Shown: positions 9,931 through 20,582, numbered from the stretch's first letter. The stretch is 64,000 nucleotides of DNA from Hemileia vastatrix (GCA_030280995.1 JASXTE010000001.1:6722501-6786500); one strand, 5' to 3'. Notes: generated by a model from the letters alone, not told the origin. Made by a program: numbers and translations.

Positions 9931-9962
9931 TAATTGCGGATCCCTGAACATTGATACCCCCT
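9931..9962 (-). repeat. Harbinger-1 right terminal inverted repeat
   Basis: Reverse complement of the left repeat, ending CATTGATACCCCCT next to the ATT duplication. Confidence 0.9.
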
Positions 9963-12900
9963 ATTCAGAGTCAAGAGATGCCAATGCAACCATAGATTAG
10001 CATTTGGATTGCCAGAGAATGGGACATCCATTTAAAAGTAGGACATGTCCGTTGGTGGAGCGTTGGAATTTGCCACCCCATGTTGCATCAGAATATGCTT
10101 CAGTAAGAATTGAGCCTTCAGATGGAAAAAGATTCAGTTTTAAATCCTTGGTGAATTCAAGATAGCGGATTAAATGATTGATCGCACACCATTCTTCAGT
10201 ACCAGGTGCTGATGCATAACAAGCTAGAAAATTTACTGGAAAGGCTAATTCAGGTCTAGATCCTGCAACTAAATAACTGAAAGCACCTATAATTGAAAGG
10301 AATTTAGTGGAGTCATAACTATTATCTGTCTTCAAAGAGGAGATAGACATGTTGCTGGGGAGAGGAGAAGTCGCTTTTAAACCACCATAGTTGAAATCTC
10401 GTAGAATACGATTTGTAAGAGCAGGTTGCAATAGTGAAAAACCCTTTGTTGATTGTTCTACTTTCAGCCCTACTACAGATTCTAGACCTTCATTCCATTT
10501 TATTTTCATTTTACCATTTAAATCATTCTCCAACTTTTTCAACATAACCTCACTACTGCCTGTTACTACACCATCATCTACATGAACCCAAATAACTCCT
10601 GTATAGTCTTGATGTTTTAGGACGTAAAGACATGCATTGTGCTTGCTACTTACATATCCTAGGTTGCATAAAATAGAAGCTAGGTGTTTCCACCAGCACC
10701 TGGCAGCTTGTTTAGTACCGTATAAAGCTTTTTTAAGTTTGCATACTTGAGATGGGTTGCCATTTGAGAAACCTTCTGGCTGTTTGACATATATAGTTTC
10801 ATCCAAACCGCTGTGTAGGTAAGCAGCCGTTATGTCAAAAGATTTTACCGACCAATTATTTTTTGCGTCTAAAACCAGCATCACTCTTAGGGAAACAAAA
10901 GTGGCTGTCAGGGCAAAAGTGTCAGTGAAATCAGTTCCCTCCAATTGTTTGAAACCCTGTGCTACATAGCGTGCTTTGCACTTTGACACACTACCATCTT
11001 GATTTCTTTTCTTAGCAAACACCCATTGTGCACCCAATACATGTGCACCTTTTGGAAAATCAACAACATCCCATGCCTTCATTGTTGTCAAGTTGCTCAG
11101 CTCTTCTTTACAAGCTAACTTACATTTTTCAGCTTCAGGATGTTTACACACTTGCTCATAGGTCTTAGGAAGTTGTTCTGATAATGATTGGGCGTTTGCT
11201 TTGATATGTTCTACTAAAGCGTCTTGTGCTTCAATGGTCTCTTCAGCAGAAAAATCACCAAGGGCTAGTCTGTTCAGAATATATGGAAGTGACCCTTTTT
11301 GTGCAGTGATAGTAGAAGAAGAAATCATGCCTGTTGGGATGTCCCCAGGAAATTCCGCCATTGCAGAAGCAACTACCTTTCCAGTTTCTGGGTGCCAAAA
11401 AATCCAGCCATTACCTCCATTGGCATAACCCACTACTCAACAACGTAGGCTCCTTTGATTCAGCTTGTTCCTTTTTTCTTTTGGAATATGTACATAAGCC
11501 CATTCCCCAAAAATTCTGAAATTAACTAATGATGGCTTTCTGTCAGAAATGAATTCATACGGGGTCTTGCCATTAGTGTTGGTATTTGGTAATCGATTGT
11601 GAATGTATGATGCCCACAAATAGGCAAAACCCCACATGTTTGCTTCCAGAATACTTCCAACTAGGATAGTACATGCCATATCTCCTATGGTTCTGTTGAA
11701 TCTCTCAGCCGTTCCATTTTTCTCATGATGATAGGGCATAGAGTGCTCATGGATTATTCCAGCTGAATCCAAAAAATTACCAAATCGTTTGTTGTAATAG
11801 TTGGTACTGTTGTCCGTTTGGAGGAATTTGATATTTAGACCAGTAAGATTTTCTAATCTATTTTTGAAAGCAATGAAAGCATCTAGGACTTCTGACTTAG
11901 ATTTGATGATATGAACCTTGCCATATGTTGAGAATTGTTCATGGAAAAGCACCGCAAATACTTCACCATTGGACGTGATATCTGGAAAAGGACCTACTAC
12001 GTCAGACACCACAAGTTCCATGAATTTAAAACTGCGATTCAATAAAACCATAGTTTGGTGTCAAGTTCCCTTTGCCACAGCACAAACATCACAAAAGAAT
12101 TTTTCGTTAGGGATTTCCTCTGGGATGTCATCACAAAACTGCACCTTAAGTATTTTTTTAAGGGTTTGTATACTGGCATGACCTAGACAACAATGACAGA
12201 ATAAAAGTGAGTTTGGTTTAGCTGGGGGATAAGGTATTTTTGAATGCTCTGGAAGAGGAACAAAAGGGGCCATGGAAACATGAGACGAAGAGGAAACAAA
12301 ACAGTCTACATTGCTTTTAATAGGAGATGAAATATTTTTGTTTTTTGATATATTTTCTGTGTTTTTATTGATTTTATTTACAACTTTTTTAATTTTTATT
12401 GAACATTTACGTTTCTCATGAAAAATAACTGCTATGAAAAGAGGAATAGAATCTTTAGAGAAAACAGCATTATTATTGGAATCAAAAGTCATATCAAAAC
12501 CTTTGCTAAAAAGATCATATAAAGAAATTAAAGTATGTTGAGCCTTGTCACAATAAAACACATTGTGTAAGACTATCACTTCTCCTTTAATGCCAGAAAT
12601 GAGCATGTCACCATAGCCAGTAATGAAAGCCGGGGAACCGTCAGTTGCCACATTAGCTTTTATTGGTGGTATCTCTCTAAAGTTAATTAAGAGACCTATG
12701 TTTCTGGTAACATGATGCGTGGCTCCTGAATCAAGCACACCAACATCCAATTCCAGTAAGTGATCTGCCAACCATTCATCTTTGCCTAGGTCGATGCCAT
12801 CCAGAGTGGTAGCCAATGCTTCAATGGTAGCGGAATCAAGTTTGGTAAAACGTGCAGATGAGGAAGATGGAATCTTGTTCCTTGACTTCTTACTTTGGCA

Positions 12901-14109
12901 AATCAACTTCTCCATTATGGGTCTAGCTAATTTCAACTTAGCTTCTATGAGAGCCCAGACTTCAGTGTTAAACGCAGGGCAATCCAAATTGTATGGGCAG
13001 GAAGACGAAAAATGTTCTGTACAGGAGCAAGTAAAACAGGCATTTTCTTTAGGTCTGGAATATGGAAGGCAATATGAGTCCATCTTCCCTTTTTGGAAAG
13101 CAAGTGCTTGGACATCCGTTTGCAATGCAGTGGACATGGGGATCTTGTTTGTAATAGTGATCACCGAGGCAGCATTGTTGAGTGCCTTCACCATAGAATC
13201 ATTTGACAGCTGAGTGGTGACTGATTGAGTTTCAAAATGACGATTTACCACATGAAAGATTTCATTTGCAGTATTGGGCAACAGTACGTGTGTCCAAACA
13301 GATTTGGCTGTATCATCTGTGAAAGAGAAGTTAGATTGTTTGATCTTCTGAAGGATTGAATCAACTTTTGAGATGTGAGAAGACATATCGGTGAAGGAAC
13401 TTGTGCGGATGGCAATCAATTCCCTGAATAAAGATGCACGGGAGGTATGCGTTGAGGCTTCAAATTTGTTAGCCAGAGTTTGAAAAGCCGTATAGCAAGA
13501 TGAATCTTCATCAATTTCTGACTGAAGTTTGCCTGGTATCGAGTTGAAGATGATGGTCCAGGCCAGCTGATCTTCAAAATTGGCAATAGCCAAAGTCAAT
13601 GGAACACTTGCAGTGGCATACCTAGTAGAACCAACCCACTGGTGCATGGTGACCAGGGTGAGTTTTTTCCAGTCTTGCCAGTTAGAACCATCTAAGTCCA
13701 CCTTATCTATCTTTGTGGCCACATTAAATACTCTACCCATGTAGGTATGGCTCAATTTTCCTAGGTAGTTATTGGGCGGGGGAAGCTCAGCCAAAGACAT
13801 CAAATTCTCTGTCAATAAACTTGACAATTTGGAGGGAGAAAGAGAATCAGGTGAATTTTCTTGGGCAGTGTGGGAGGATTCTGGTGAGGAAGTATTAGAG
13901 GTATAAGGTTCAGGGGTAGAGGCAGACGTATAGATAGGGTTAGATTCTTGTTTAGAATCTTGTGGCAACGAGGAGGAAGACAGCGTTGGTTGAGAAGGTT
14001 CAGAAGAAACAGGCAGTTTTGATTCCCGTTGGAGGAAAGGACACTTGGGTTGAAGTTTTGGTTTGGGTTTGAAAGGATCAGGAGTATTGATGTGGGGAGG
14101 AGGGGTCAT

Positions 14110-14259
14110 CCAATTAGGATGAAACCAGGAAAGTCGTTGGGTTGGATGATGACGCTATCAAAGCAGGGTTCAGAATGAAAGACTCAGACAAGAATATTAC
14201 AATGCTTTTGTGTGTGACTAGCACAGTATGGCAAGGGATCTGCATCAATAAGTGGGATA
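14110..14259 (-). other. Copia 5' leader
   Basis: Untranslated stretch between the primer binding site and the Gag start at 14109. No further motif seen. Confidence 0.5.
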
Positions 14260-14269
14260 GCCCATAACC
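14260..14269 (-). promoter_or_regulatory. Copia primer binding site, complementary to an initiator-tRNA anticodon region
   Basis: GGTTATGGGC (minus strand) abuts the 5' LTR. Its complement GCCCATAACC equals the anticodon-loop region of initiator methionine tRNA, the same internal site used by Drosophila copia, rather than a tRNA 3' end. Confidence 0.65.
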
Positions 14270-14439
14270 TATAGAGACAGGATCAGATACACTACTCTGA
14301 GAGGAACCAATATGATGCATTACTTACCTATAGAGACAGGATCAGATACACTACTCCAAGAGGAACTGGAGTTAAGTGTGCATGTCTCTACAGGTATAAA
14401 TACTAACTCTCTAAGTACATATGATTTAGGTACATAACA
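14270..14439 (-). repeat. Copia 5' LTR
   Basis: 170 bp, the same length and internal duplication as the 3' LTR. Several CpG sites present in the 3' LTR are TpG or CpA here. Confidence 0.92.
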
Positions 14440-14444
14440 TTTTT

Positions 14445-14694
14445 CCCCTTTTCCCTCCCTTGTCCAGATCCTGGATCCTAGAGTTGTGTCTGCCACTGGT
14501 GAGTTTCCTTTTTCTACTTTTCACATCTTCTTTTCATTTATTTTTTGTTTTTTTTTTCTCTTCTAGGTTATCTCACAGCTCTCTGCCCCATCATTCCTCC
14601 CATCTATCCTCCTCATCCTTATCATATGTATGTATTTTATATTCTTTGTTTTCTAACATTCTGACACTTTTTTTTCTACTTGGGCCTTCCCTTT
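14445..14694 (+). repeat. Mariner left terminal inverted repeat, inner part, with two intron-like segments
   Basis: Matches the reverse complement of 18442-18700 with few differences. It contains an intron-like segment 14499-14566 (GTGAGT to TTCTAG). A second begins at a GTATGT near 14627 and runs to about 14682, with a CTAAC branch-like motif. The second acceptor reads TTGG here but TTAG in the right copy, so it has been lost on this side. Confidence 0.75.
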
Positions 14695-14706
14695 GCATTT
14701 GATGTC

Positions 14707-16186
14707 ATGTTTGATCCAAGAAACATATGAAATTTTCAAGAGTCTCCTCATTCCGATTTTGATAATTTTTTTGAAGATGATTCATTTTTATCCCCTCATC
14801 ACAATCAAGCTCAAGATTCCCATTCTTTATCAGAAGAATCTTTCTTATCCCCTCTTACCATCTGCTCTCAAAATTTAGCTTATCATTCTGTCTCTCCTCT
14901 AATGTATTGTAGCCAAAATTCACCTCAAACTTCCAACTTATTCCATGGATCTTATATCCCTTCACGTATTCAACAGCCTAGAGCACAGGCATTACAAGAT
15001 AATCTGCCTTCTTCTTCAAATGTTCCACAAGATCATCAGCCTAGAGATATTTCAGTGGAAACAACAGCTTCAGATTACATGAGACCCTGTTCTTCAGTCA
15101 AAATTTACCTGCAGTATATATTATGGATTCCTGTGAAACCATCCAAAGGGAATCAAGTAAATAGTCAGAAAAGGTAGAAAGAAATTATGCAGATGAAACA
15201 AATTGCATCTCCTCCAATGAAATTTAACTTCAATTGGGAGATTTCAAATCAGAATCTTGGTGACTTCAAAGAGAAAGCAATTGCAACAATCTTTTTTAAC
15301 TGAGAAGGAAAGGCTCTTCAACTTAGTCCAAAAGGCTTTTAAAGATTCTCAATTCATTTGGAGGGTGACAATACCTCATAGTGGTGAATTTTCTGGTAGC
15401 AAGAAAGCTGAATTAGACTCTCAAGATACTTTTGAATGGTTTCTTGCAGTTGCCAAAGTTACCCAGGCGTCCAAAAAATTGTATGTTGTATTTATGAGGT
15501 TGATCCAAAGGTGGATGCAAATGTGAGTACAAATTTAATTTCATCTTTTCAACTTAAGCTGATATATCTTTTTTTCTATTGATATCAGACCAAAACTTAT
15601 CTTGACCAATTTGATAACTCAGTGTGTAAAGCCAATGAAGAAGAACCATCCGCAGGTGAAAATTCTGTTGTGAAACACATTTGTCTAGTTAGCACAATCC
15701 TTTCTGCAAACAAACCATGACCAGATCTCTGCAGCTCAAAAGAAGAAACAGTTTTTGTCAATCCTTTGAATCCAACAAAATAATTTTAAACTAGATTATG
15801 ATTTGGCAGACAAGTGGGCTCACACTATAGTATGTTATTTCAATTTTATTTTATTTTATTTTTTAAATTAATTGTTATTTTTCTTTCAGGAAGCAAAACC
15901 TGAAGAGGTGATGTTTACTTGCCCACCAAAAAAAACAGAATTCGCATATGTTGAAGGACACATTTTAAGAAAAAGCTCATCGCCATCTTCCCATTGTCAT
16001 GACTCAAGTTCCAGATATATAAATCACCGGGAATCTAGTCGTGAAGGTCATTCTTACTCACTTCAATATTCTAGGCAAGGAAGCTCCCCTTCAAATAAAT
16101 CATCAAATGATTCCTACTACAATAGTAGAAATTTCCATAATCATAGAAGAAAAAGACGTGCTAGATTTCAATGTGAACAAAAGTAA
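14707..16186 (+). pseudogene. Unidentified accessory ORF of the mariner element, decayed
   Basis: A coding trace starts with MFDPRN at 14707, has a stop seven codons in, and then stays open to 15174 (Ser/Gln/Pro-rich: LSEESFLSPLTICSQ, QPRAQALQDNLPSSS). After a frame change near 15257 comes a more structured stretch: TEKERLFNLVQKAFKDS, FIWRVTIPHSGEF, DTFEWFLAVAKVTQASKKLY. Intron-like gaps with TTTCAG-type ends precede a basic Ser-rich C-terminus at 15890-16186 (HRRKRRARF). No catalytic motif is visible and I cannot name the family. It faces the transposase and its 5' end abuts the left inverted repeat, so it is probably the element's second gene. At least two frameshifts and several stops are present. 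Confidence 0.5.
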
Positions 16187-16429
16187 ATCTGCTTCTTGAA
16201 ATCATCATTCCCATCTTCCCAGCTCCTCCACTCTTGGTTCAGATGATGAATCATCTTTAGATGATTATTTAAAATTCACAAAAGTGAACCAAAAGTGTAG
16301 GGCACTCAAAGATGGTTTAGAAATGTTGGGAATGGCGCACTGGAACTTTTTTAATTATGAACTGCCCTGTTGAGGATTTTTTTGAAGCTGGTGTCCCCAG
16401 AGGTGCTGCACAAATGTTAGTTTTGATAA

Positions 16430-16680
16430 GATAGAAGTTATTAAGTTAGTTAAATTAGTGGACAATTAGATAGGTGGACAGTAGACAATGGACGACTTGA
16501 GAAGGACCAGTGGACAAGTGGACAAAGACAGAAAAATAAGAATAGATAAAGAAAAGAAGTATACCTGATATGATAGAAGTTATTAAGTTAGTTAAATTAG
16601 TGGACAGTAGACAATGGACGACTTGAGAAGGACTAGTGGACAAGTGGACAGAGACAGAAAAATAAGAATAGATAAAGAAA
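16430..16680. repeat. 142-bp tandem duplication
   Basis: The block starting GATAGAAGTTATTAAGTTAG recurs at 16572, giving a period of 142. Both copies contain GTAGACAATGGACGACTTG and end with AAGAATAGATAAAGAAAAG. The second copy lacks about 17 bp near the repeated GTGGACA motif. It lies between the two mariner genes and has no coding signal. Confidence 0.85.
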
Positions 16681-16689
16681 AGATAGGAG

Positions 16690-17400
16690 AGAAATAGTGA
16701 GTGAGGAGGGAAGACGAGCGAAATAGATTAAGAGGGAGAAAAATGGATGCCAAAATAAAATAAACATGGCAACCATATATAGTAGTTTATTGATCGATAT
16801 GTATATAGATAATAGTTAGATGTTGAAGAATATGTGATATAGTTGGCTAAAAAGAATAATGCTCGTAGTTAAGTCTAAGTCCATATGAAATCTAGTAAAG
16901 GTAAAGTAAGATAGGCTAATAATGCTTTTATAACTAAATACTAAGAATAATAGTTGGAGTTCAACAAGTTTCATCTAACAAGAAGTATAAAGCTTACTTG
17001 AGGGATAATTCTAAGAGTCATCTATTAAATTAATAATATTACTAATTTGAGAATATATCATATATATATGAAATACATGAGAAATTAAATATATTTAATA
17101 ACTTAATAGCAAAAGTGGCATTAAAATTAATGCCATTTTGAAACATATTGTAAGCACTGGATTGCATTGCATGAATCTCACCCATGTGAACCTAAGATAA
17201 CATACAGAGTTTAAATTTCAACATCATAAATTTCATATTGTTAAACAGTCAAGAGTTTAAAAACAACAATATATTGTCATTAATCTAATATGGTGTATAA
17301 AATCCTATAAAATATATATTATTTACCACAAGTAACTACTAGCCCTAAACAATTTTCTAATTAATTGAGGTGTAAATACAGTTCTCTCTCACCATTAATT
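16690..17400. other. AT-rich spacer between the two convergent mariner genes
   Basis: I see no open frame, repeat or motif beyond AT-rich sequence in about 700 bp. It would include the 3' untranslated ends and terminators of both mariner genes. Confidence 0.5.
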
Positions 17401-17410
17401 CTATTATTTT

Positions 17411-18377
17411 TCAGTCTTCTTCAAAGTTACCTGACAATTGAACATAGCGGCACAATTTACTTTTCAAAGAAGAGAACACCTTTTCTATTGGATTAAAATC
17501 TGGTGAATAAGGTGGTAAATAGATAAGTCCACAGCCCCATTTTGAAATAATATCATTCACACACCCATTGTGATGTATAGGAGCATTATCCATCACAAGT
17601 ATACTACATAGCCCAGGGAAAGGGTTCATGAGAGGAAGCTAAAAAAAAAGTTGGGCATTTTAAAATTATATAGGAACCAAAAAATTAAAAACTATGTACC
17701 AAAAAATTTTCTAAAAAATATTGAAAGTGAAAACAATTTATATTCTCCTCTTGAAAAACTAAACCCACCAAACCAGACATCGCTATTCCAGGCAAGACAT
17801 TAAATTGACATGTCGCTCTATCATGGGGAATCTGTGGGGTGGAATCTCCAACCACTTCCCATACAGTGTTATGTTGAACACACTTTTCTGTGACCCCAAA
17901 CTCATCTACAAAGAAAAAATGAATAAAATAAGCTAAAAAAACCCCCCAAAAAACACACCAGTAAAAACCCAACCACCTTGGGTCAACATGTGAGATTAAT
18001 GAAGCATAAGTTCCCCTGGCCACTGGATTCTGCCAAGGATCAACTTTCTTGGCTACTTTCTTGCTCATATTAAGCCTCTTGGTGAGTTCTACTTCAATAA
18101 TGGTTAGCAAGATAGATATTTTATGCTCTTCCTGTATAACATTTCAAAGTTCTGAAATATAAATTGTAGGATTTTGTTTAACTTGCTCAAGCAGAAATTC
18201 ACATTGTTCTTCATTTAAAACTAAATTTCAACCCTTTTTCAGGTAGCAGTCAGGGTGAGTAACAACAGCTCTAGTGGTGTTGTACAACTTGATCCAGTGG
18301 AATAAAGAACTTCAAGAAATTGAAGCACAATACTTGGTGTTGATTTCTACAAGTGAAAGACGATTGGACGCTTCCAT
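17411..18377 (-). pseudogene. Tc1/mariner DDE transposase, three exons, three nonsense codons
   Basis: Would catalyse cut-and-paste transposition at TA. I read exons 18377-17969, 17905-17700 and 17638-17411 with introns of 63 and 61 bp; the frame is kept across the joins. The start MEASNRLS leads a helix-turn-helix region (ARAVV-type: TTRAVVTHPDCYLKK; LNEEQCEFLLEQVKQNPTIY). Catalytic residues lie in DEFGVTEKC (first Asp, right after intron 1), ILVMDNAPIHH (second Asp) and PPYSPDFNPIEKVFSSLK (third acidic residue), in the DDE_3 arrangement. Three in-frame TGA codons lie in exon 1, so the gene is dead although the catalytic part is well preserved. The 5' end sits just inside the right inverted repeat, which probably carried its promoter and leader introns. 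Confidence 0.8.
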
Positions 18378-18441
18378 AACAACAGATAGTTTAAGTTGAG
18401 GATCATATTGATGATACATTTATTGGGGCAATCAGAGGTAG

Positions 18442-18822
18442 AAGGGAAGGCCTAAGTAGCAAAAAAAGTGTCAGAATGTTAGAAAAAAATAAATAACAAA
18501 TACAGACATATGATAAGGATGAGGAGGATAGATGGGAGTAATGATGGGACAGAGAGCTGTGAGATAACCTAGAAGAGAAAAAAAAAACAAAAAATAAATG
18601 AAAAGAAGATGTGAAAAGTAGAAAAAGGAAACTCACCAGTGGCAGACACAACTCTAGGATCCGGGATCTGGACGAGGGAGGGAAAAGCAGAAAAATGGGA
18701 AAAAATCACCCCAATGCCACAAACCTGGCATGAAGCCTGTCAAAAAAAATTTACAGGTCAGTCTTTGGGCCTGTCAAATTTTTTTTTTTGCGATTTTGTG
18801 TCATTCTTTTTGGATGTCCCTG
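18442..18822 (-). repeat. Mariner right terminal inverted repeat
   Basis: Read from 18822 downwards it starts CAGGGACATCCAAAAAG and parallels the left repeat for about 380 bp. It includes both intron-like segments with intact acceptors and ends near GGCCTTCCCTT. The transposase start codon lies about 65 bp further in. Confidence 0.85.
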
Positions 18823-18824
18823 TA

Positions 18825-19386
18825 TTCCAATTGGTGGACAAAAAGTGAAAGAACCCTATTATTGTATGTCTTTTTTCTGACAATATTTTTTCACAACAAA
18901 TAGGTTATTTGGTGTGATATATATTAATTAAAGTTTGACTACAAGTATACATTTTATTGTGTGTGGGATCTGTCATTATGACTAAAAATTAGGGTGTTAG
19001 AATGAAATAACTAGGGTGCTTTGATTTGCTTATACACCAGCCCTAAGGCTAGTGTATTAAAATCTTCCTCTATTAAGAGCATCTCCAGCTGTCTTGGTAA
19101 ATTGACTTGGTATGCATAATTTACCGAGTTTTGAGCAAAATCCACCCAGCTGGGCTCTTTTAATCCCTCTTTAAGAAAAGATCTTGTTAAGTATCCTGTC
19201 TGTTCCCCTAACTTTACCAGGCCTTGTGGAGCCCCCCTCTTTAACTTTTGCCATCCTGTGCCTTTTTTCATCCAAATGCTACTGCGACTGGTCACAAGTC
19301 GTTCATCTCTTTAATAACAGACCATTTTTTGAAATACATCTTATCACTCCTTATTACACTTCTACCTGCTGCATTTTATCATTCTG
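18825..19386. other. Spacer and possible left end of a NAM-type Harbinger element
   Basis: 18825-19010 shows nothing distinctive. From about 19015 the sequence resembles a Harbinger end. An imperfect palindrome at 19031-19058 (ATACACCAGCCC / AAGGCTAGTGTAT) is similar to the one at 9848-9877. It is followed by GAGCATCTCCAGC, a motif often seen near Harbinger ends, then the leader of the NAM-type gene. No matching right end was found. Confidence 0.4.
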
Positions 19387-19909
19387 ATGTCTAGTGATCC
19401 TAAGAAAAAATGATCCCTCAATTGGACCTCACATGAAGAAGAACAGCTTGCAATTTCTTGGGTTACTTTAAGTGAGAAACCTGAACACTCAACATATCAA
19501 TCAGGCAAAACTTTCTTTAAAAAATTGAGACAGACTTCAATCTACATAGTAAAACTCACTACAGGGATCATGAGAAAATTAGAACTGGGTGTGTAATCCT
19601 TTTTGTTTTCCAAAAGGTCTTTTAAATTAAATCTTTTTTTCTTACCTCAGATGGGCTGCTTTAAATAATGAGACTCAGAAGTTTAGTATAATTTATTATT
19701 CAAAAAAATTCAACTCACCAATTGGAAGATCCCCAAGTGACTGGATCAGATCAGCTTTTCTTCTTTATTATGAGCAAAACAAAACAGCATTCCAAAATTT
19801 TTCTGCATGGGAGAAACTCAAACATGCACCCAAATGGTGCATGGATACCAGCAAAACACCTTCCAAATCTATTGATATCACTTCCAATGACTCTCAAAAT
19901 CACTCTCAT
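19387..19909 (+). pseudogene. Myb/NAM-associated transposon protein, N-terminal half, broken by gypsy A
   Basis: Resembles the Myb-like/no-apical-meristem-associated proteins of plant and rust Harbinger elements. Exon 1 is 19387-19592 (MSSDPKKK, a TGA, then NWTSHEEEQLAISWVTLSE and QSGKTFFKKLRQT). Exon 2 is 19651-19909 (WAALNNETQKFS, DWIRSAFLLYYEQN, AWEKLKHAPKWC). The intron, 19593-19650, has GTAATC and CCTCAG ends and keeps the frame. The WT..E and KWC landmarks match the family. One nonsense codon (19411-19413). The sequence stops at the gypsy A LTR edge, 19910. A C-terminal half of the same kind lies at 33170-45557 on the other strand. Confidence 0.65.
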
Positions 19910-20506
19910 TGTTGGCAGGTCATCTAGAAGGATAAATAAATAAAAAGAAGAAAAAGATGAAGAAGAAAAAGAAGAAAGGACAAATAAACGGGAAAGAAGA
20001 TAGAGACAAAAGACTTATAGGGGAAATGAAAGCTTATAGGTAAGTTGAAATTTCTCTATGCTAATAACAAGAAAAAAAGTAATAGTTGAACCTCTCTTAA
20101 AGAAACCTTGTATACATATATTTCTTAAATTCTAGTAGTACTTAATAGCACAATAAATTTGTTAGAAAAATACATATATTTGTAACTAATAATTGTTATT
20201 TAGAAATGTAAAGTAATTTAAGTAATGATAACTACAAGGGAGGAAACAAGGCCTTCATATAGGCAAGTAAGACCTACTAAAATGTCACTTAGATGTAGTT
20301 ACAGGGTAAAAAAGGATATAAAACAAAAAAAGATAAGTGTAACAAAGAATAGAGAGTCTCCATGAAACAAGTTACCAAAACAGAAATAAAGGCCTTTGTA
20401 TCCACCCATTAACTCCTTAAACAATGTAATACTAGTAAGTGGATCCCTAAATTGGTATGAAACAGAAGAATGTACTATATTAATTTTCAAAACAGGTTAC
20501 AACATT
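19910..20506 (-). repeat. Gypsy A 3' LTR, distal part
   Basis: Starts TGTTGGCAGG on the plus strand, i.e. the LTR ends CCAACA. It aligns by eye with 31488-32080 of the 5' LTR, including the TATA region (CCTTCATATAGGC near 20250) and GTATCCACCC. About 590 bp of AT-rich sequence present in the 5' LTR (about 32080-32670) is missing where Harbinger-2 now begins. Confidence 0.75.
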
Positions 20507-20535
20507 AGGGAGTCTAAAACATTACCAAATACACC
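20507..20535 (+). repeat. Harbinger-2 left terminal inverted repeat
   Basis: AGGGAGTCTAAAACATTACC..., pairing with 24517-24545 with about six differences in 29 bases. Confidence 0.75.
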
Positions 20536-20582
20536 ACATAAACACACCACAAAAAAGGTACCAAACCTGCCATCAAAAAATG

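Larger units (their letters stand above)
3840..9962 (-). mobile_element. Harbinger-1: PIF/Harbinger-like DNA transposon
   Basis: Inverted ends both start AGGGGGTATCAATGTT and match for about 32 bp with three differences. They are flanked by ATT (3837-3839 and 9963-9965). Removing the element and one ATT restores the copia RNase H frame exactly (DSEYIALANATQQ), which fixes the borders to the base. It is 6.1 kb with a plus-strand SANT/trihelix-like gene at the left and a minus-strand DDE_4-type transposase at the right, the two-gene layout of PIF/Harbinger elements. Confidence 0.9.
3526..14109 (-). pseudogene. Copia Gag-Pol polyprotein, one frame with three nonsense codons, split by Harbinger-1
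   Basis: One frame runs 14109-9966 and, after removing Harbinger-1 and one copy of its ATT duplication, continues in frame at 3839-3526. Gag has a CX2CX4HX4C knuckle (CFTCSCTEHFSSSC). Protease has VLDSGATHHVT. The gag-pre-integrase zinc motif HCCLGH...FCDVC and integrase (SDVVGPF, LQTDNSTNY, HEKNGTAERFN) follow. Reverse transcriptase carries WVHVDDGVV, a His-Val-Asp-Asp form of the YVDD box. RNase H has AYSDATWGG, then after the insertion FCDNKGAI and DLLTKSLG. Stops are TGA after AVAKGT (12058-12060), TGA after RSLRC (near 11434) and TAA after LWQSKC (9997). Apart from these the frame is intact, so decay is modest. Confidence 0.88.
3221..14439 (-). mobile_element. Ty1/copia LTR retrotransposon, interrupted by Harbinger-1
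   Basis: Two 170-bp LTRs in minus orientation flank a Gag-Pol frame in the order gag, protease, integrase, reverse transcriptase, RNase H, which defines copia. The target duplication is TTTTT at 3216-3220 and 14440-14444. Without Harbinger-1 it is about 5.1 kb. It sits inside the left inverted repeat of the mariner element. Confidence 0.93.
3110..18822 (-). mobile_element. Tc1/mariner-type DNA transposon with long inverted repeats, carrying nested insertions
   Basis: Both ends read CAGGGACATC and are flanked by TA (3108-3109 and 18823-18824), the target duplication of Tc1/mariner elements. Without the copia insertion the element is about 4.5 kb. It has two genes that face each other: an unidentified ORF (14707-16186, plus) and a DDE transposase (18377-17411, minus). 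The terminal inverted repeats are about 370-380 bp. The left repeat is split at 3215/14445 by copia. All genes are broken, so the copy is inactive. Confidence 0.85.

Noticed and set aside
12782..13213. 143-codon plus-strand frame opposite copia gag
   Set aside because: Shadow of the real minus-strand Gag frame.
14460..14702. 80-codon frame and its twin at 18403-18651
   Set aside because: Both lie in the mariner inverted repeats and run through intron-like segments; similarity is due to the repeat, not protein coding.
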